Notes under the pieces: generated by a model
What the model was told of the DNA's origin: nothing
What the model saw: only the letters and a program-made list of their open reading frames with translations
Database searches by the model: none
Shown: in pieces, positions 23,180 to 34,435 of the stretch
How the letters are laid out: every line of letters starts with the position of its first letter
How positions within the stretch are numbered: the stretch's first letter is position 1
NCBI GenBank assembly: GCA_028829895.1
Contig: CM054177.1
Location: 37,230,564-37,294,563 of the forward strand
Source of the DNA: Sinotaia quadrata
Taxonomy: Eukaryota; Mollusca; Gastropoda; Architaenioglossa; Viviparidae
Direction: 5' to 3'
DNA: 64,000 nt
Made by a program: the position numbers and the translations under genes

Positions 23180-23788
23180 ATTGAGAGAGAATGCACTTAA
23201 AAATATTTTGTGCATTTTGCTATCGATATGTTATACTTACGTTTTATATAGAGATGTATTGTGTGAGTTGACTATTATTTTTACAAACTGTGACAAAGAT
23301 GTTTATGTGTAGTGTGCTAAACACTTGAAATTGTTTCTAATGAACCTGGTCAAAAACTATTACACTTTATTTATTATGCTGTGTCTGTGTATCAGGTTAA
23401 TAAATGTTGTTGAGGGAAACTGTAAGATGAGACTTGAATGTAAGAAAGAATGGAGTTAAAAATAAATAAATCATAAACTTAGTGATTGTTCCCTGATTAT
23501 ATTTTACAGGGAAAAAGCAGTCTTTCCTTGTTTTATTTGAATCTCCTAGTTAACTGATTAGAAACTGCTACAACCATGGTAGATGCAAAAAGTATCTGCT
23601 GCAGTGTATAAGTGTAAGGAATACACTGCAATCTGTTGATGTATGGTTGTAATGTATGCTGACTACATTGAGCAATTTCTAGTCCAAGAAAGTTACTGGA
23701 AATTGCTACAATTGTTGTTCTTCTTGATTGAGCTAATACTGTGAAGGAGCATCCAGATTAACTTTGTGAGAATAGCTACTAACCAGTG
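23180..23788. other. Spacer, nothing recognised
   Basis: Single-copy-looking sequence between LTR A2 and the hAT element. Confidence 0.5.
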
Positions 23789-24095
23789 CTCTACAACAGT
23801 GGTCCCCAACCCCCGGTCCGCGGACCGGTACCGGTCCGTGGACCATATGGTACCGGTCCGTGGACCAAATGGTACCGGGCCGCCCAATTTTATTTTTACT
23901 CTGGTGTATTTCTTTCGGGTTTGTGCGACTTTCCATGGACGAGATTGAGTCTGAGCATTCATTCTCCCAGTTGGTGCACGATCATCTGTCTTTGCTTTTA
24001 AAGAATTCGAGCTCTACTTCCCAACCACACCAACATACTTCACTTCGGACTACCGACGAACGCACTCCATCCATTGGACCGCCGGGAGAAGAGTC

Positions 24096-25557
24096 ATGTC
24101 AAAGCGCCACACCAGACAAACCAGCACTAAGACTCAGCCCTTTTCAGGGCTGGCAAAAATGCCACTACTGCCCACTCCACCAAGTGACATTTTACGCGAT
24201 TTTGAGTCAGTCACAGAAGATGCGGACGGCCCTTTCTGTTTCACAAACGAGCGCATAGCCCAGCTGAGACAGATACGGCAAAAGAGGCTTGAAGAGGTGC
24301 AAACATTAAGAAGTACAAAGGAGAAGACTGGACAAAATACTGCTGTGAAATCAGCAAACCAACCGAAAATGGGGGCATACGAAAAGTTACCCCCTTCACC
24401 TTCACACTAGAAACTAAAAACGTTGAACTAAAAAATGCGTTCACTAATTTGCTGTTGACCCTCTTCCACACAAAAACAGAAGATGAACTTACACTAGACA
24501 ACAAGCCATCTTAACCGCAATTGGTCTCCATAAGATTTTAAACAAGCACTTGACAAGACAACCCGAAAAAAAAACTACATCAACAGACTGTGAAACACAG
24601 ACAGACATCTTCTGGAAAATAACGCCGACAACAAAAACACGCTCTTCACAAACGGAAAAGGAGGAAACAACGCGAAAACCCATACAGGAAGACGGCACAA
24701 CTCAAACAGTCTTTGAAGGAAAAAGCCACGTTTCCACCCAAACTCTACAAGCTACTACAAGAGAAAGTGGAATAAACACCATCATCTGGAAAATTCCACC
24801 TACGGCCAAAATGAATTAAACTCAAACAGCAAAACAAGAAATCAGCCAGGCATTCTCGCAAACTCCAAAACCAACAACAGATAATAAGGAAACTCAGACT
24901 ACAAGCTCTATCAGCAAAGAAAAAGAAATGAAAACAACTACCACCGAAAATAAGAAGAAACGCCCAAATATCTCCAGCACACAAACGGTACATATCAAGA
25001 CGCAAGAAAGAAAAATACAAACAGAAAAAGAAGTGAAGACAACTGACGCACAGACCGAAACAGAAGTCAACAACGCTCCAACTACACCATAAGAAACAAC
25101 AACAACGACTATACCAACTGCCCCCAATCCACAGCCAGAGTCACCACAGGGACTGCAACAAAGACAACCACAACAGATACACGAGGAAACACTACAGAAC
25201 GGAGCCCCAAATCAAAAAGAAGGCGCCCGCCACAACACATCAGACGACAACAACAGTATCATCTACTACAGCCACAACAACAGAATCCACAACAACAACG
25301 GCAGCGCTGCGACAACAACCACCGCCGACAACAACAACAATGGTGGCAGCACAGGGAGCAACATCACATGCAGTGGGGATATTATAATCACCCCATTGCG
25401 GATCTAATTCAACTAATGCTTGCCGCCAACACCCACCTGCATACAGTCCAACGGATACCGGGGACATCAACAACAACAGTGCCAACGACAACAACAACAA
25501 CACTGCTGAACATTACAGGGTGGGGAGTGAACATCCTGGGCGCACATACACACTAAG
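24096..25557 (+). pseudogene. Decayed Q/T-rich coding sequence with TQT repeats (cargo copy 1)
   Basis: I do not recognise this family. Broken frames can be followed in order. At 24096-24360 there is a charged stretch with DADGPFCFTNERIAQLRQIR. Near 24355 a frame change leads into a segment containing NVELKNAFTNLLLTLFHTK. From 24550 to 25089, interrupted by one stop at 24817, lies a lysine/threonine-rich region with six TQT tripeptides (CETQTD, GTTQTV, VSTQTL, TQTAKQ, KETQTT, STQTVH) plus SQT, IQT and AQT variants. At 25200-25555 come SPKSKRRRPPQHIRRQQQ, a Q/H-rich run and QWGYYNHPIADLIQLML. The C-terminal basic patch and the QWGYYNHPIAD block recur in copy 2 near 59400-59600. It may be ORF1 of a retroelement or a captured host gene. 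Confidence 0.5.
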
Positions 25558-25653
25558 TACAGGTATTATCCTGGGCTCTGTAACCCCCCCCCCACCTGCC
25601 AATACAACAACGGCCACCACAGCACTTAAATCCGTATTGCCATTTCCGAATCC

Positions 25654-25803
25654 TATTTGTGTGAAGAGGGGTTTTCTGCAGTGACAGCAACCAAAACAAA
25701 ACAACGGATGGACATAAGCAACTCACTTCGGGTGTAATTGTCTCCTATTACCCCCAGATGGAACCGTCTCGTTACAAAGAAACAAGCTCAGGGTTCTCGC
25801 TGA
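25654..25803 (+). pseudogene. hAT transposase C-terminal (dimerisation) domain remnant
   Basis: The frame reads YLCEEGFSAVTATKTKQR, then MDISNSLRV, a TAA stop at 25735-25737, and continues in the same frame with LSPITPRWNRLVTKKQAQGS to the terminal stop at 25801. YLCEEGFS and the conserved TKTKxR are hallmarks of the C-terminal dimerisation domain of hAT transposases (the ZBED-related group). One nonsense mutation is seen. The rest of the enzyme is missing and replaced by the cargo immediately upstream, so it cannot be active. Confidence 0.85.
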
Positions 25804-26059
25804 TTTAGCGTTATAGTGAGTTGAAATGTTAAATCACTTTATATTCATTTTTAGTGTAACTGTATTTTAATTTGAAGGCACGTTTAAATACAATTAAATT
25901 AAAATTATTAAATCAAAACAATCTAAAATATAAACAATCAACGTCCCCCCACATCATCGGGCCGCGGTAAAATTATCAAGTGTTGACCGGTCCGCGGCAA
26001 AATTATCAAGCGTTGACCGGTCCGCGGCGATGAAAAGGTTGGGGACCACTGCTCTACAA

Positions 26060-26630
26060 CATGAGAAGGGAAACACGTGGAATTGACAGTAATCATGTAA
26101 ACAATAAACTTGTGGTTTGGTATGAAAAGCACACAAAAAGACTACTGCAACTTCACCTAGACATGGTTACATAGAAACCATTATTGTGTATCTCTACTAA
26201 TTCCATTTCTGTTCTCTGATAAGAACTATCCTGTGATTTGTATTGACACTAATCTATTAAATTGTGTGTTAGGATATAAGATTTTATAGATATTAAAATT
26301 ATTCAAACATGATTTCATAGAAATATTGATGTCAGGTAATCTTTTTCATTTTATGTGTTGTATACATATATATTTGTTGATTTAACAAAATTATTGACCT
26401 TCTTACATATATGGATAACCTTATGTTGGAGAAGAAAATGGGTGGATGGGGGCTCACTAAATATAAATTAAAGATGGATTTGTCTTCTCCTTTAGTAAGA
26501 AGTTTTCCACCTATGGAAATATTGTGTGACGGTAAATGTTTGTCTTTAATGTTGTGGAAGATGTACATTTACACAGGTCTCTTTGTATGCTAATGGGCAT
26601 TGTGATATTCACATTCAGGTGGTCGTGCAA
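26060..26630. other. Spacer, nothing recognised
   Basis: ORFs on both strands at 26332-26593 overlap and show no motif. Confidence 0.5.
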
Positions 26631-27085
26631 TACTTAGTTATAAGTAGTTTGATATTTAGAGCCATGTTGAATAAAAAGGCTTTTTGATATTTAGAGCCAT
26701 GTTGAATAAAAAGGCAGTTTGATATTTAGAGACGTTAAATAAAAGGGCTCTTGACATTTAGAGTCATGTTGAAAATAGGGCAGAGTGACATATAGAGCCA
26801 TGTTGAATAAAAAGGCAGTTTGATATTTAGAGACGTTAAATAAAAGGGCTCTTGACATTTAGAGTCATGTTGAAAATAGGGCAGAGTGACATATAGAGCC
26901 ATGTTGAATTAAAAGGCATTTTGATATTTGGAGCCATGTTGAATTAAAAGGCATTTTAATATTTGGAGCCATGTTGGACAAAGGGCAAAGTGACATTTAG
27001 AGCATGTTGAATAAAGGACAGTTTGGCATTTAAAGACGTGTTGAAAAGAACTCAGAGTGACATGAAAGTCAGGTTGAATAGAATG
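26631..27085. repeat. 35-bp tandem repeat with a 101-bp trimer
   Basis: GATATTTAGAGCCATGTTGA followed by ATAAAAAGGCAGTTT recurs at 35-bp steps (26651, 26686, 26721). A three-monomer block beginning AAGGCAGTTTGATATTTAGA recurs at 26711 and 26812. Confidence 0.9.
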
Positions 27086-27849
27086 GAAGGAAAGGGTGTG
27101 GTTGTGAAAGCCACTTTTCCAGACAAATAAGTAGGTCAGATATTATTACATTTGCAAGCGTAATATATTTTGATTGCTTATAATTGTTCGTGTTGAGATT
27201 TCTTGTAATTATAATACGAAGATTTGTTTTATTCTTTCGATAAATATTTACATCCTGTTATTATATTATGAATAATTGTTTTTATTGATTTGAAAAATAG
27301 TTGCATCTTATATTATTACATTACGAATAATAATAATAATTAACACTTCATTTCAAAATTCGTTTTAAGCCACGAAATTTCTCTCTCTACAACTGACATG
27401 TCTCTTGCAGAGAGATCTTTCCTCAAACAAACACTGTAAGTGTAAGGCAATCGTTCCGATAGGAATATGGAGATGTCAAAGGTCATTTTGAGACATGTTT
27501 CCTAACTGACACGTATCATCAAACAGGATCCCACCCACCCCTACCTCAAATAGATAATTACCGTACAAGTGGTTAGTTGACGGAAGCTAACAAGAAATTC
27601 TGATAAAAGTAAATTGTAAGGATAAGTTTCAACAGAGAGATAATTACACCCAAAAGTCATCATAAATTTCATCAGAGAGAACAAGACCGAAGTTAAATGA
27701 TAGATTTCATCAGAGAGACAATGTAAACTGTGACGATAGGTGTACATTTTTCTCACAACGGTTTCGGAGAGAAAGAAATAGACGTGAACTCTAGGGAAAA
27801 TCCCTAAGTCTGTGAGTGGAAAGGAGACGAAATTTGTTGAATTCCAAAG
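27086..27849. other. Spacer, nothing recognised
   Basis: Only a weak local repeat (TTTCATCAGAGAGA near 27625-27720) is visible. The minus-strand ORF 27541-27756 has no known motif. Confidence 0.5.
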
Positions 27850-28672
27850 TAAAGGAATTGTAGGTGTTAAGTTTATTTGTTAGTGTAATGTGACTAACGT
27901 GTAACAGTTATTTGCTAGTATAATGTATCTGTCGTGTAATATTTGATTGCGACTGTCATATGTCTGTAGTGAACAGTTATTGGTTAGAATAACACTATAA
28001 TGTGTCTGTCGTGTAACGTTATTTTGTGTGTCATGTGTCTATCACGAACAGCATTTGTTAATATCATGTGTCTGTCGTGTAACATTACTTTGTTAGTATA
28101 ATGTGTCTGCCGTGTGACATTTATTTGTTAGTGTTATGTGCTTGTCGAGTAATGTTTATTTGTTAGTGTTATGTGTGTGTAGTGTAACATTTATTTGTTA
28201 GTGTTATGTGTTTGTCGAGTAATGTTTATTTGTTAGTGTTATGTGTCTGTAGTGTAACATTTATTTGTTAGTGTTATGTGTTTGTCGAGTAATGTTTATT
28301 TGTTAGTGTTATGTGTGTGTAGTGTAACATTTATTTGTTAGTGTTATGTGTTTGTCGAGTTATGTTTATTTGTTAGTGTTATGTGTGTGTAGTGTAACAT
28401 TTATTTGTTAGTGTTATGTGTTTGTCGAGTAATGTTTATTTGTTAGTGTTGTGTCTGTAGTGTAACATTTATTTGTTAGTGTTATGTGTTTGTCGAGTAA
28501 CGTTTATTTGTTAGTGTTATGTGTCTGTAGTGTAAGAGTTATTTATTAATGTCGTGTCTGTCGTGTAACATTTGCTTGCTAGTGTCTAACGTGTGACGTT
28601 TATTTATTAGTATCATGTGTCTATTGTGTAACAGTTATTTGTTAGTGTCATGTGTCTGTCATAATAGGTTCC
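27850..28672. repeat. 35-bp tandem repeat in 70-bp dimers
   Basis: Two monomer types alternate: GTGTTATGTGTTTGTCGAGT with AATGTTTATTTGTTA, and GTGTTATGTGTSTGTAGTGT with AACATTTATTTGTTA. The first type recurs at 28201 and 28271, 70 bp apart, and the strict AB order holds from about 28130 to 28530. Flanking monomers at 27860-28120 and 28540-28670 are diverged and not dimeric. Confidence 0.95.
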
Positions 28673-29092
28673 AATCAATAGCCTATGAATGTAAATAATG
28701 CATATATTTCTAATCCTTTCATCCAAATTTAAGACACTTATGCTTGGTTCTGACACGAAGCTTCGGTTGATTTCCTGGCTTTTTAATTGTCAACAGGTGC
28801 GTTGATAGTAAACGTCACTCATGGTGTGAAGTAAACAAAGCAATCGAGTCTTTCCTGTAACAAGCGCAATAATGTCTGATTGAATTAAGAGAACTTATGA
28901 CGGTATTATTATTTACTTTCAATCTTTCCCCTAATTATTCGCCTACGAAACATCTGGATTCCTTTTCTCGGACATAACATTCATCAGGTTGGTGCCGTTG
29001 ACACCAGTTCCACTACAGTGAGACAGTCGTGTCAATACGTCATTCAGTTCAAATTGTTCCAGACTAACAGACACAGCAATCATGCACAGTCC
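28673..29092. other. Spacer, nothing recognised
   Basis: No repeat, ORF or TE boundary is recognised. Confidence 0.5.
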
Positions 29093-29310
29093 GACAGGGC
29101 CGGCCAATCCTTTAGAGTTTAGACAAACCTAGGCGGTCGCCTAGGACTCAAAGGTCCTAGGGGCACATTCCAACAATTTTGTTTTTGCTGTTATCTTATG
29201 CAAGCTTGTTGGTAGGCAGGGTGACAGACAGACAGGCATATGGATGGTACAGAATACAACTGGGATGTACATTTTAAGTCTCGCCTAATGCGCATGAAGC
29301 CCCTTGCGCC
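29093..29310. mobile_element. Possible hAT-type element remnant
   Basis: ACAGGGCCGGCCAATCC followed by AGACAAACCTAGGCGGTCGC and CTAGG resembles the GC-rich CAGGGCCGG termini of some hAT elements. No matching right end or TSD is found before the tandem array that begins near 29315, so this is at most one end. Confidence 0.3.
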
Positions 29311-29835
29311 CGCCAAACAGTCCACCCAGCACTGTAAGTGTAAATGCAAATAACCATCACTGAGTATGTACAGTCCACCCAGCAGTGTAAACTGTCACAC
29401 AGTATGTACAGTCCACCCATCACTGTAAACTGTCACACAGCATGCACAGTCCACACAGCAGTGTAAACTGTCACAACATGTACAGTCCACCCATCACTGT
29501 AAACTGCATATAACAGTCACACAGCATGTCCTGTCCACCCATCACTATAAACTGCATATAACTGTCACACAGCATGCACATTCCACCCAGCAGTGTAAAC
29601 TGCATATGTCACACAGCATGTACAGTACATCCAGAAGTATAAACTGCATATAACTGTCACACAACATGTACAGTACACCCATCACTATAACCTGCATATA
29701 AATGTCACACAGCATGTACAGTACATCCAGAAGTATAAACTGCATATAACTGTTACACAACATGTACAGTACACCCATCACTATAACCTGCATATAAATG
29801 TCACACAGCATGTACAGTCCACCCAGCAGTGTACA
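29311..29835. repeat. 48-bp tandem repeat with a 96-bp dimer
   Basis: GTCACACARCATGTACAGT recurs with 48-bp steps (29610, 29658, 29706, 29754, 29802). Monomers with ACATCCAGAAGTATAAACTG and ACACCCATCACTATAACCTG alternate, giving 96-bp dimers. Earlier units vary in length. The minus-strand ORF 29545-29811 is a result of the unit being divisible by three. Confidence 0.95.
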
Positions 29836-30569
29836 CTACACATAAGCATTGTCTAAACTCTAAAGAACCACAGTGGTTAGAAATGTACACCAGTCATCTG
29901 CAATTTTCAGCTGCCGACAGCAACGCTCTTAAGATAAGTACATCTCAAGGGCATGCACACACAATATATACCAACTATATAAACAATTCAAGGAAATTGC
30001 CAAATGCCCTAAACAAAATTCTACAAAAGTAATGAAAGCACTTCGTGTAAAACAAATGTTATAGACTATGTGAAGTAAATATGTGTGAAATACGATCAGC
30101 AAACCAGTTAAATCACTAACATGAGTTGTCTAGTCTCAGATTTAACAAAATATTTTAATCATCAAGCATATAATCAAATAATTAATGTATAACATACATA
30201 TTGGTGACTGAGTTAATAAAGATTACTCATGTTAGAGTTTCCCTTTAAAAATTACTTTCCTTAAAAGAAAATCTAAAAGATTTCTATCAGTCCTACCATA
30301 TTAATAAATCTGAAGGTATACATTACATGAAGCATCGTTGATTTCATTAATCATCTTTTAAACCCCTCTTGGCAAGACGATAAACAGCTAACTGAATATG
30401 AAGCGATAATGTAACTAATATTTATTTCTCTATCTCTCAGTCTGGGCATCAATTTTGCATGCCAGTGATTCATTGGCCGCTCACAGGGGACAGGCAGTGG
30501 GATACGAGAGGAAAGTCGTGTTCATATATCCATCACCTTTGGAGCACTGGTTGGCCACCCCCAACTTCG
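29836..30569. other. Spacer, nothing recognised
   Basis: The ORF 29829-30032 shows no known motif. Confidence 0.5.
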
Positions 30570-31072
30570 CAATAAACAAAGGAAACTTTTACACTTACCC
30601 ATAACAATCAAACCGTTACAAAAAACATTAAGGAGAACACAACGAACAAAGGAAACTTTGATACTTACCCATGACAATCAAACCATTACAAAAAACATTA
30701 AGGAGAACACAACAAAGTAAATTTTAATAATCTTTACCATAACAATCAAGCAGTTACAAAAACATTAAGGAGAACACAACAAACAAAGGAAACTTTAATA
30801 ATATTGCCCATAACAATCAAACAGTTACAAAAACATTAAGGAGAACACAACAAAGGAAACTTCAATACGTATCCATAACAATCAAACAGTTACAAAAACA
30901 TTAAGGAGAACACAACAAAGGAAACTTTAATAATCTTTCCCATAACAATCAAACCGTTACAAAAACATTACACGAAGGAAACTTTAATAATATTTCCCAT
31001 AACAATCAAATCGTTACAAAAACATTAAGGAGACCACAACAAACAAAGAAATCTTTAACAATCTTTCCTTTA
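30570..31072. repeat. 60-70-bp tandem repeat, about 7-8 copies
   Basis: Units contain AAAGGAAACTTTAATAAT, CCCATAACAATCAAACAGTT and ACAAAAACATTAAGGAGAAC. Length varies through indels. Confidence 0.9.
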
Positions 31073-31077
31073 ATAAT

Positions 31078-32565
31078 TGTTACATATCAGTGTTTATTTA
31101 GAGACCCTGTCTCAGCATGAGGATTTAAAGGCTGCTAATTTCTAACATTACACTATGCTGACGACAGACTGGTTGCCAGACTCACCCTTCAGTCTCCTTA
31201 ATTAATTCTCTTACTTTTAGATATTGATTACAGTGACAGATGAATATGTCTAATATTGTATGAACTCAGCACATTATCTATCCAAACATTCACTTTTGCT
31301 CAGCCCCCAGCCCAGTTTTCATTCGGTTTTCCCTTGCCAATAATTAGTCAACTTTTGTTATTTGGATAACAAAAATAAGAATTTAATAATTTTAACAGTT
31401 TAAGAAAATGGTAAATTCACACATCATTACATTCATTAGGACTACCTATTCTGTCTTTTTAGAGTTTGTACAGATCGTAACACGAATTTCTGATCTAAGA
31501 GATTATCAGACACCCACTTATCTTTTTCATCATCATCAATAGTTATGGCAGCTCACGCCCCAACAGTTCATCATTGGTTGTTTGGCTGACTGTCCTCATA
31601 ACACGTTGCTTGACTCAGTCCTCGACTCAGTAGCAATAGAACTTCAGTGTTTAACTGAGTGTCAACTTTGTCTTTCACCAAACAAAGTCACCAAAAAACA
31701 GCAAAACTAGTCCTATTATTCGCCAACCCATACATAGTGGCAACAGGCAATAAAGTGTCCTATTACAATTGACCTTTTATTCATATTTTCACAGTAGAAG
31801 ATATGATTTAAAATATGATTTAAAATATGATTTAACCCACACACATGCATGCTACAGTTAAAATAAAAACATGTTACATACAAGTGGATTGAAATTATCA
31901 TATAGATGAATATATTTCAAATGCGCACAGTGTTTTACAATTGTCAATTTAGTTGACTTTTTAGAGGAGATAAAATAGCATTCCACAATATATTTACACA
32001 TTTCAACAATCATTAGGATTACTGCATACATATTAATTTGGTCACTCTATTCTCTGGCTACATGTCAGGAAAAATAGCAACAATTCAATCAATCACAAAT
32101 AAATATGCAAAATCATGCTACAACATCTTAATAAAATACAGTTAACAATACTAAGAAATCAATGTGTTACCTTGTTTGACTATTTAGCAGGTTTATTATC
32201 CTTGATTCATGGAATATGAGTGACCCCTGGTAAATCTTAGGCGTGGTTTCCCTCGTGAATAATGCACGGTATTTATGCATATCTAAGGATTATGGTGGGA
32301 ATTCTATTGGTTGAGCACTGGGCTTGATCACCAATCCCCATCCCTGCTATTGTTCGAGTATATTATTATAACATGTACAGACTCTCTTTAATTGTGTGTA
32401 ATCTGCTTATAGCATGGCGAGTGTGATGGTGACAATCCGTTCAAGTTCGCCTGTGTAAAAATATATGCTTCCAAAAGGAACAAAAGCATCAAGGAGCTTT
32501 AATATGACAATAAGAAATGATTTTCAGATAGGAGGTCAGGTATAATTTGTCCTTGACCCATTACA
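31078..32565. mobile_element. LTR-like family B copy 1 (1488 bp)
   Basis: It starts TGTTACATATCAGTGTTTAT and ends TTGACCCATTACA. It shares with 54255-55947 the opening (TTATTTAKAGACCCTGTCTC), a middle block of AGACTGGYTGCYxxACTC type, TAAGAAATCRATGTGTTACC and the end GGTATAATTTGTYYTTGAC. Its TG...CA ends resemble an LTR. The flanks ATAAT and AAAAT agree in four of five bases, so the TSD is not secure. It follows a tandem array directly. Confidence 0.6.
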
Positions 32566-33185
32566 AAAATAATAGTGATTATTTTTATCAGCGTTTGTAT
32601 CATAGGATTTGTGTTGTGGTTTCTTGTTTGCGGCCCAAGCTTGCCAAGTCTAAGGAAGCGTTGACTGTAAAAATATTACCCTCTGGACTGGCTTTTGGAC
32701 CCACCATCTTGTGTTTGGAATCCACCCAGCTCCCAAATATTTTGTTTTCATTCTCCAGATTCAATCGTGTGAGAGAAATAATTCATATTACACAATTTAG
32801 ATCAGCCTAGAGAAAGTTTCACACCCGTTTGTTTTTCTATAAGCATTTTGTAAACAACAATCAAAACAGTGACTGTAGAAGTGTTGCCATGTATGCATTC
32901 AACACCGCAAACAATATACCACCATCCATCAGTCGTCATCTTTCAGTCAGGAAATCATAACCACACTTTACAAAACCTAAACAGTCATAGAAAGAAACTG
33001 TCAACACACACAAAATTGTCCAACAGTCTAGAGCAGAGATATTTTTTAAGATTTGCCTGATATGCTCAAGCGAGTTAGTGACCCCCTCCTCCATTTAAAA
33101 ACATGCATGTATCTTGTCTTTCGTTCAAAGGTGACCTAACCACTTCTCCAAGCTTGGCATCCAAGTCATCCCTATGTGTGCTGAA
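32566..33185. other. Spacer, nothing recognised
   Basis: The ORFs at 32547-32810 and 32869-33060 have no recognisable domain and AT-driven composition. Confidence 0.5.
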
Positions 33186-33405
33186 CTGTTTGGACTCTCT
33201 ATAGTCTATTGTTTATGCCTGACTGTTTGGAATCTCTATAGTCTATTGTTTATGCCTGACTGTTTGGACTCTCTATAGTCTATTGTTTATGCCTGACTGT
33301 TTGGACTCTCTATAGTCTATTGTTTATGCAGGACTGTTTGGACTATCTTAGTCTATTGTTTATGCAGGACTGTCTGTCAGAACTTTCGTTTGTAGTTTAT
33401 TGTTT
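33186..33405. repeat. 37-bp tandem repeat, about 6 copies
   Basis: CTGTTTGGACTCTCTATAGT followed by CTATTGTTTATGCCTGA recurs (33186, 33223 and onward). The last two units are diverged. Confidence 0.95.
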
Positions 33406-33599
33406 ATATTTGGACTGTCGGTTTGAACCTTGTAGCCAGTATTTGGAAAACACTAAAAACTGTTTTTCTTGCAGCGGGCATAACTGCTTAAGGCACTTAA
33501 GGAAACACTAAATATAAGTTTGCTGATTTTTAATATCAACACCAGCCAAAAGAAATATATATATATGCAGAAACCAAAGGAAATATAATAATATATACA

Positions 33600-33760
33600 C
33601 TAATTTATAGCAAGGGAAGTCAGGCTTACTTTACAGTTTATAGCAAGAGAAGTTAGGTTTACTTCACAGTTTATAGGAGGAAAAGTTGTCTTTATTTCAT
33701 AATTTATAGCAAGAGAAGTTAGGTTTATTTCACAGTTTATACTCAAGCAAGAGAAGTTCG
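33600..33760. repeat. About 33-bp tandem repeat, 4 copies
   Basis: TTTATAGCAAGAGAAGTTAG followed by GTTTACTTCACAG recurs four times with substitutions. Confidence 0.9.
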
Positions 33761-33779
33761 GCTAGTTGTGCAGACGATT

Positions 33780-33893
33780 GGCGGGGAAAAAAGTCACATG
33801 AAAAAAAGTCACGGGAAAAAAAGTCACAGGAAAAAAAGTCACAGGAAAAAAGTCACGGAAAAAGTCACAAGTTTTGACAGGAAAAAGGTCACA
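33780..33893. repeat. 18-bp tandem repeat abutting family E
   Basis: AAAGTCACAGGAAAAA repeats six or seven times with small length changes, ending in GGTCACAG at the start of the dispersed repeat. Confidence 0.9.
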
Positions 33894-34435
33894 GTATAAG
33901 AAACTGCTGACTACAATAGAAAGCATTCAAGTGACAATGGCTATTAATTTCCTTGAACTCATTGACACTAAGCTGAAAGGAAGATATGAATTAAAAATAC
34001 ATAAATAGCTCTCAAAACATTCTATTATCATTACACAAAGTTTTAACTAAGATTAAAAGTCAGTCACACATACCTTCCACGTTTTTCAAACCCCAAGAAT
34101 CAAAGGTAATCTGGTTGGAGTACAATAGATCCTTCCTTAGACTACTGTACTCGGTGGAATCTTTGCCCAGTTCACCCTCCAAGACGGAGATATATAAAAG
34201 AGTTAGATACATCAAATCTAACGGCCCAGCTCTGGGTGGTCTATCCCGTTAGGTCTTGTAATTCTAGCAAACATCCTCTTAGTATCTTGGAGTGGCTTGG
34301 TTAAATACTTTAAATGTGTTTTTTGTACTAGGCTTCCTATACCCCTAGTGTATCTAGGTTTTATTCCTTTTCGTTATTTTAATTTTTAAATGTTTATTGA
34401 CGTGATGCCGGGCGAAGTTTTACTTTCGACTGACA
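33892..34435. mobile_element. Dispersed repeat family E, copy 2 (internally shorter)
   Basis: It starts CAGTATAAGAAACTGCTGAC and ends TTTTACTTTCGACTGACA, matching 7534-8458 at both ends, and the match stops in both flanks at the same positions. It lacks the roughly 375-bp centre, including the C and G runs, of copy 1. The junction lies near GAATCTTTGCCCAGTTCA. No TSD is recognised. The class is unknown; see copy 1. Confidence 0.75.

Larger units (their letters stand above)
23797..26051 (+). mobile_element. hAT transposon with foreign cargo (2255 bp)
   Basis: The ends are CAGTGGTCCCCAACC and its inverted copy GGTTGGGGACCACTG. A perfect 8-bp TSD CTCTACAA (23789-23796 and 26052-26059) is diagnostic of the hAT superfamily. 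Sub-terminal DNA carries repeated GGTACCGGTCCGTGGACC on the left (with the palindrome GGTCCGCGGACC) and GACCGGTCCGCGG with AAAATTATCAAG on the right. The last part of a hAT transposase is present at 25654-25803, but the BED finger and the catalytic core are absent. The middle (about 23970-25620) is unrelated Q/T-rich coding-like sequence with homologues elsewhere in the window. It is therefore non-autonomous and may be a case of cargo capture or of a nested insertion with deletion. Confidence 0.9.

Noticed and set aside
23693..23962. ORFs on both strands over the hAT left end
   Set aside because: They are readings of the sub-terminal GGTACCGGTCCGTGGACC repeats and differ on each strand without any domain.
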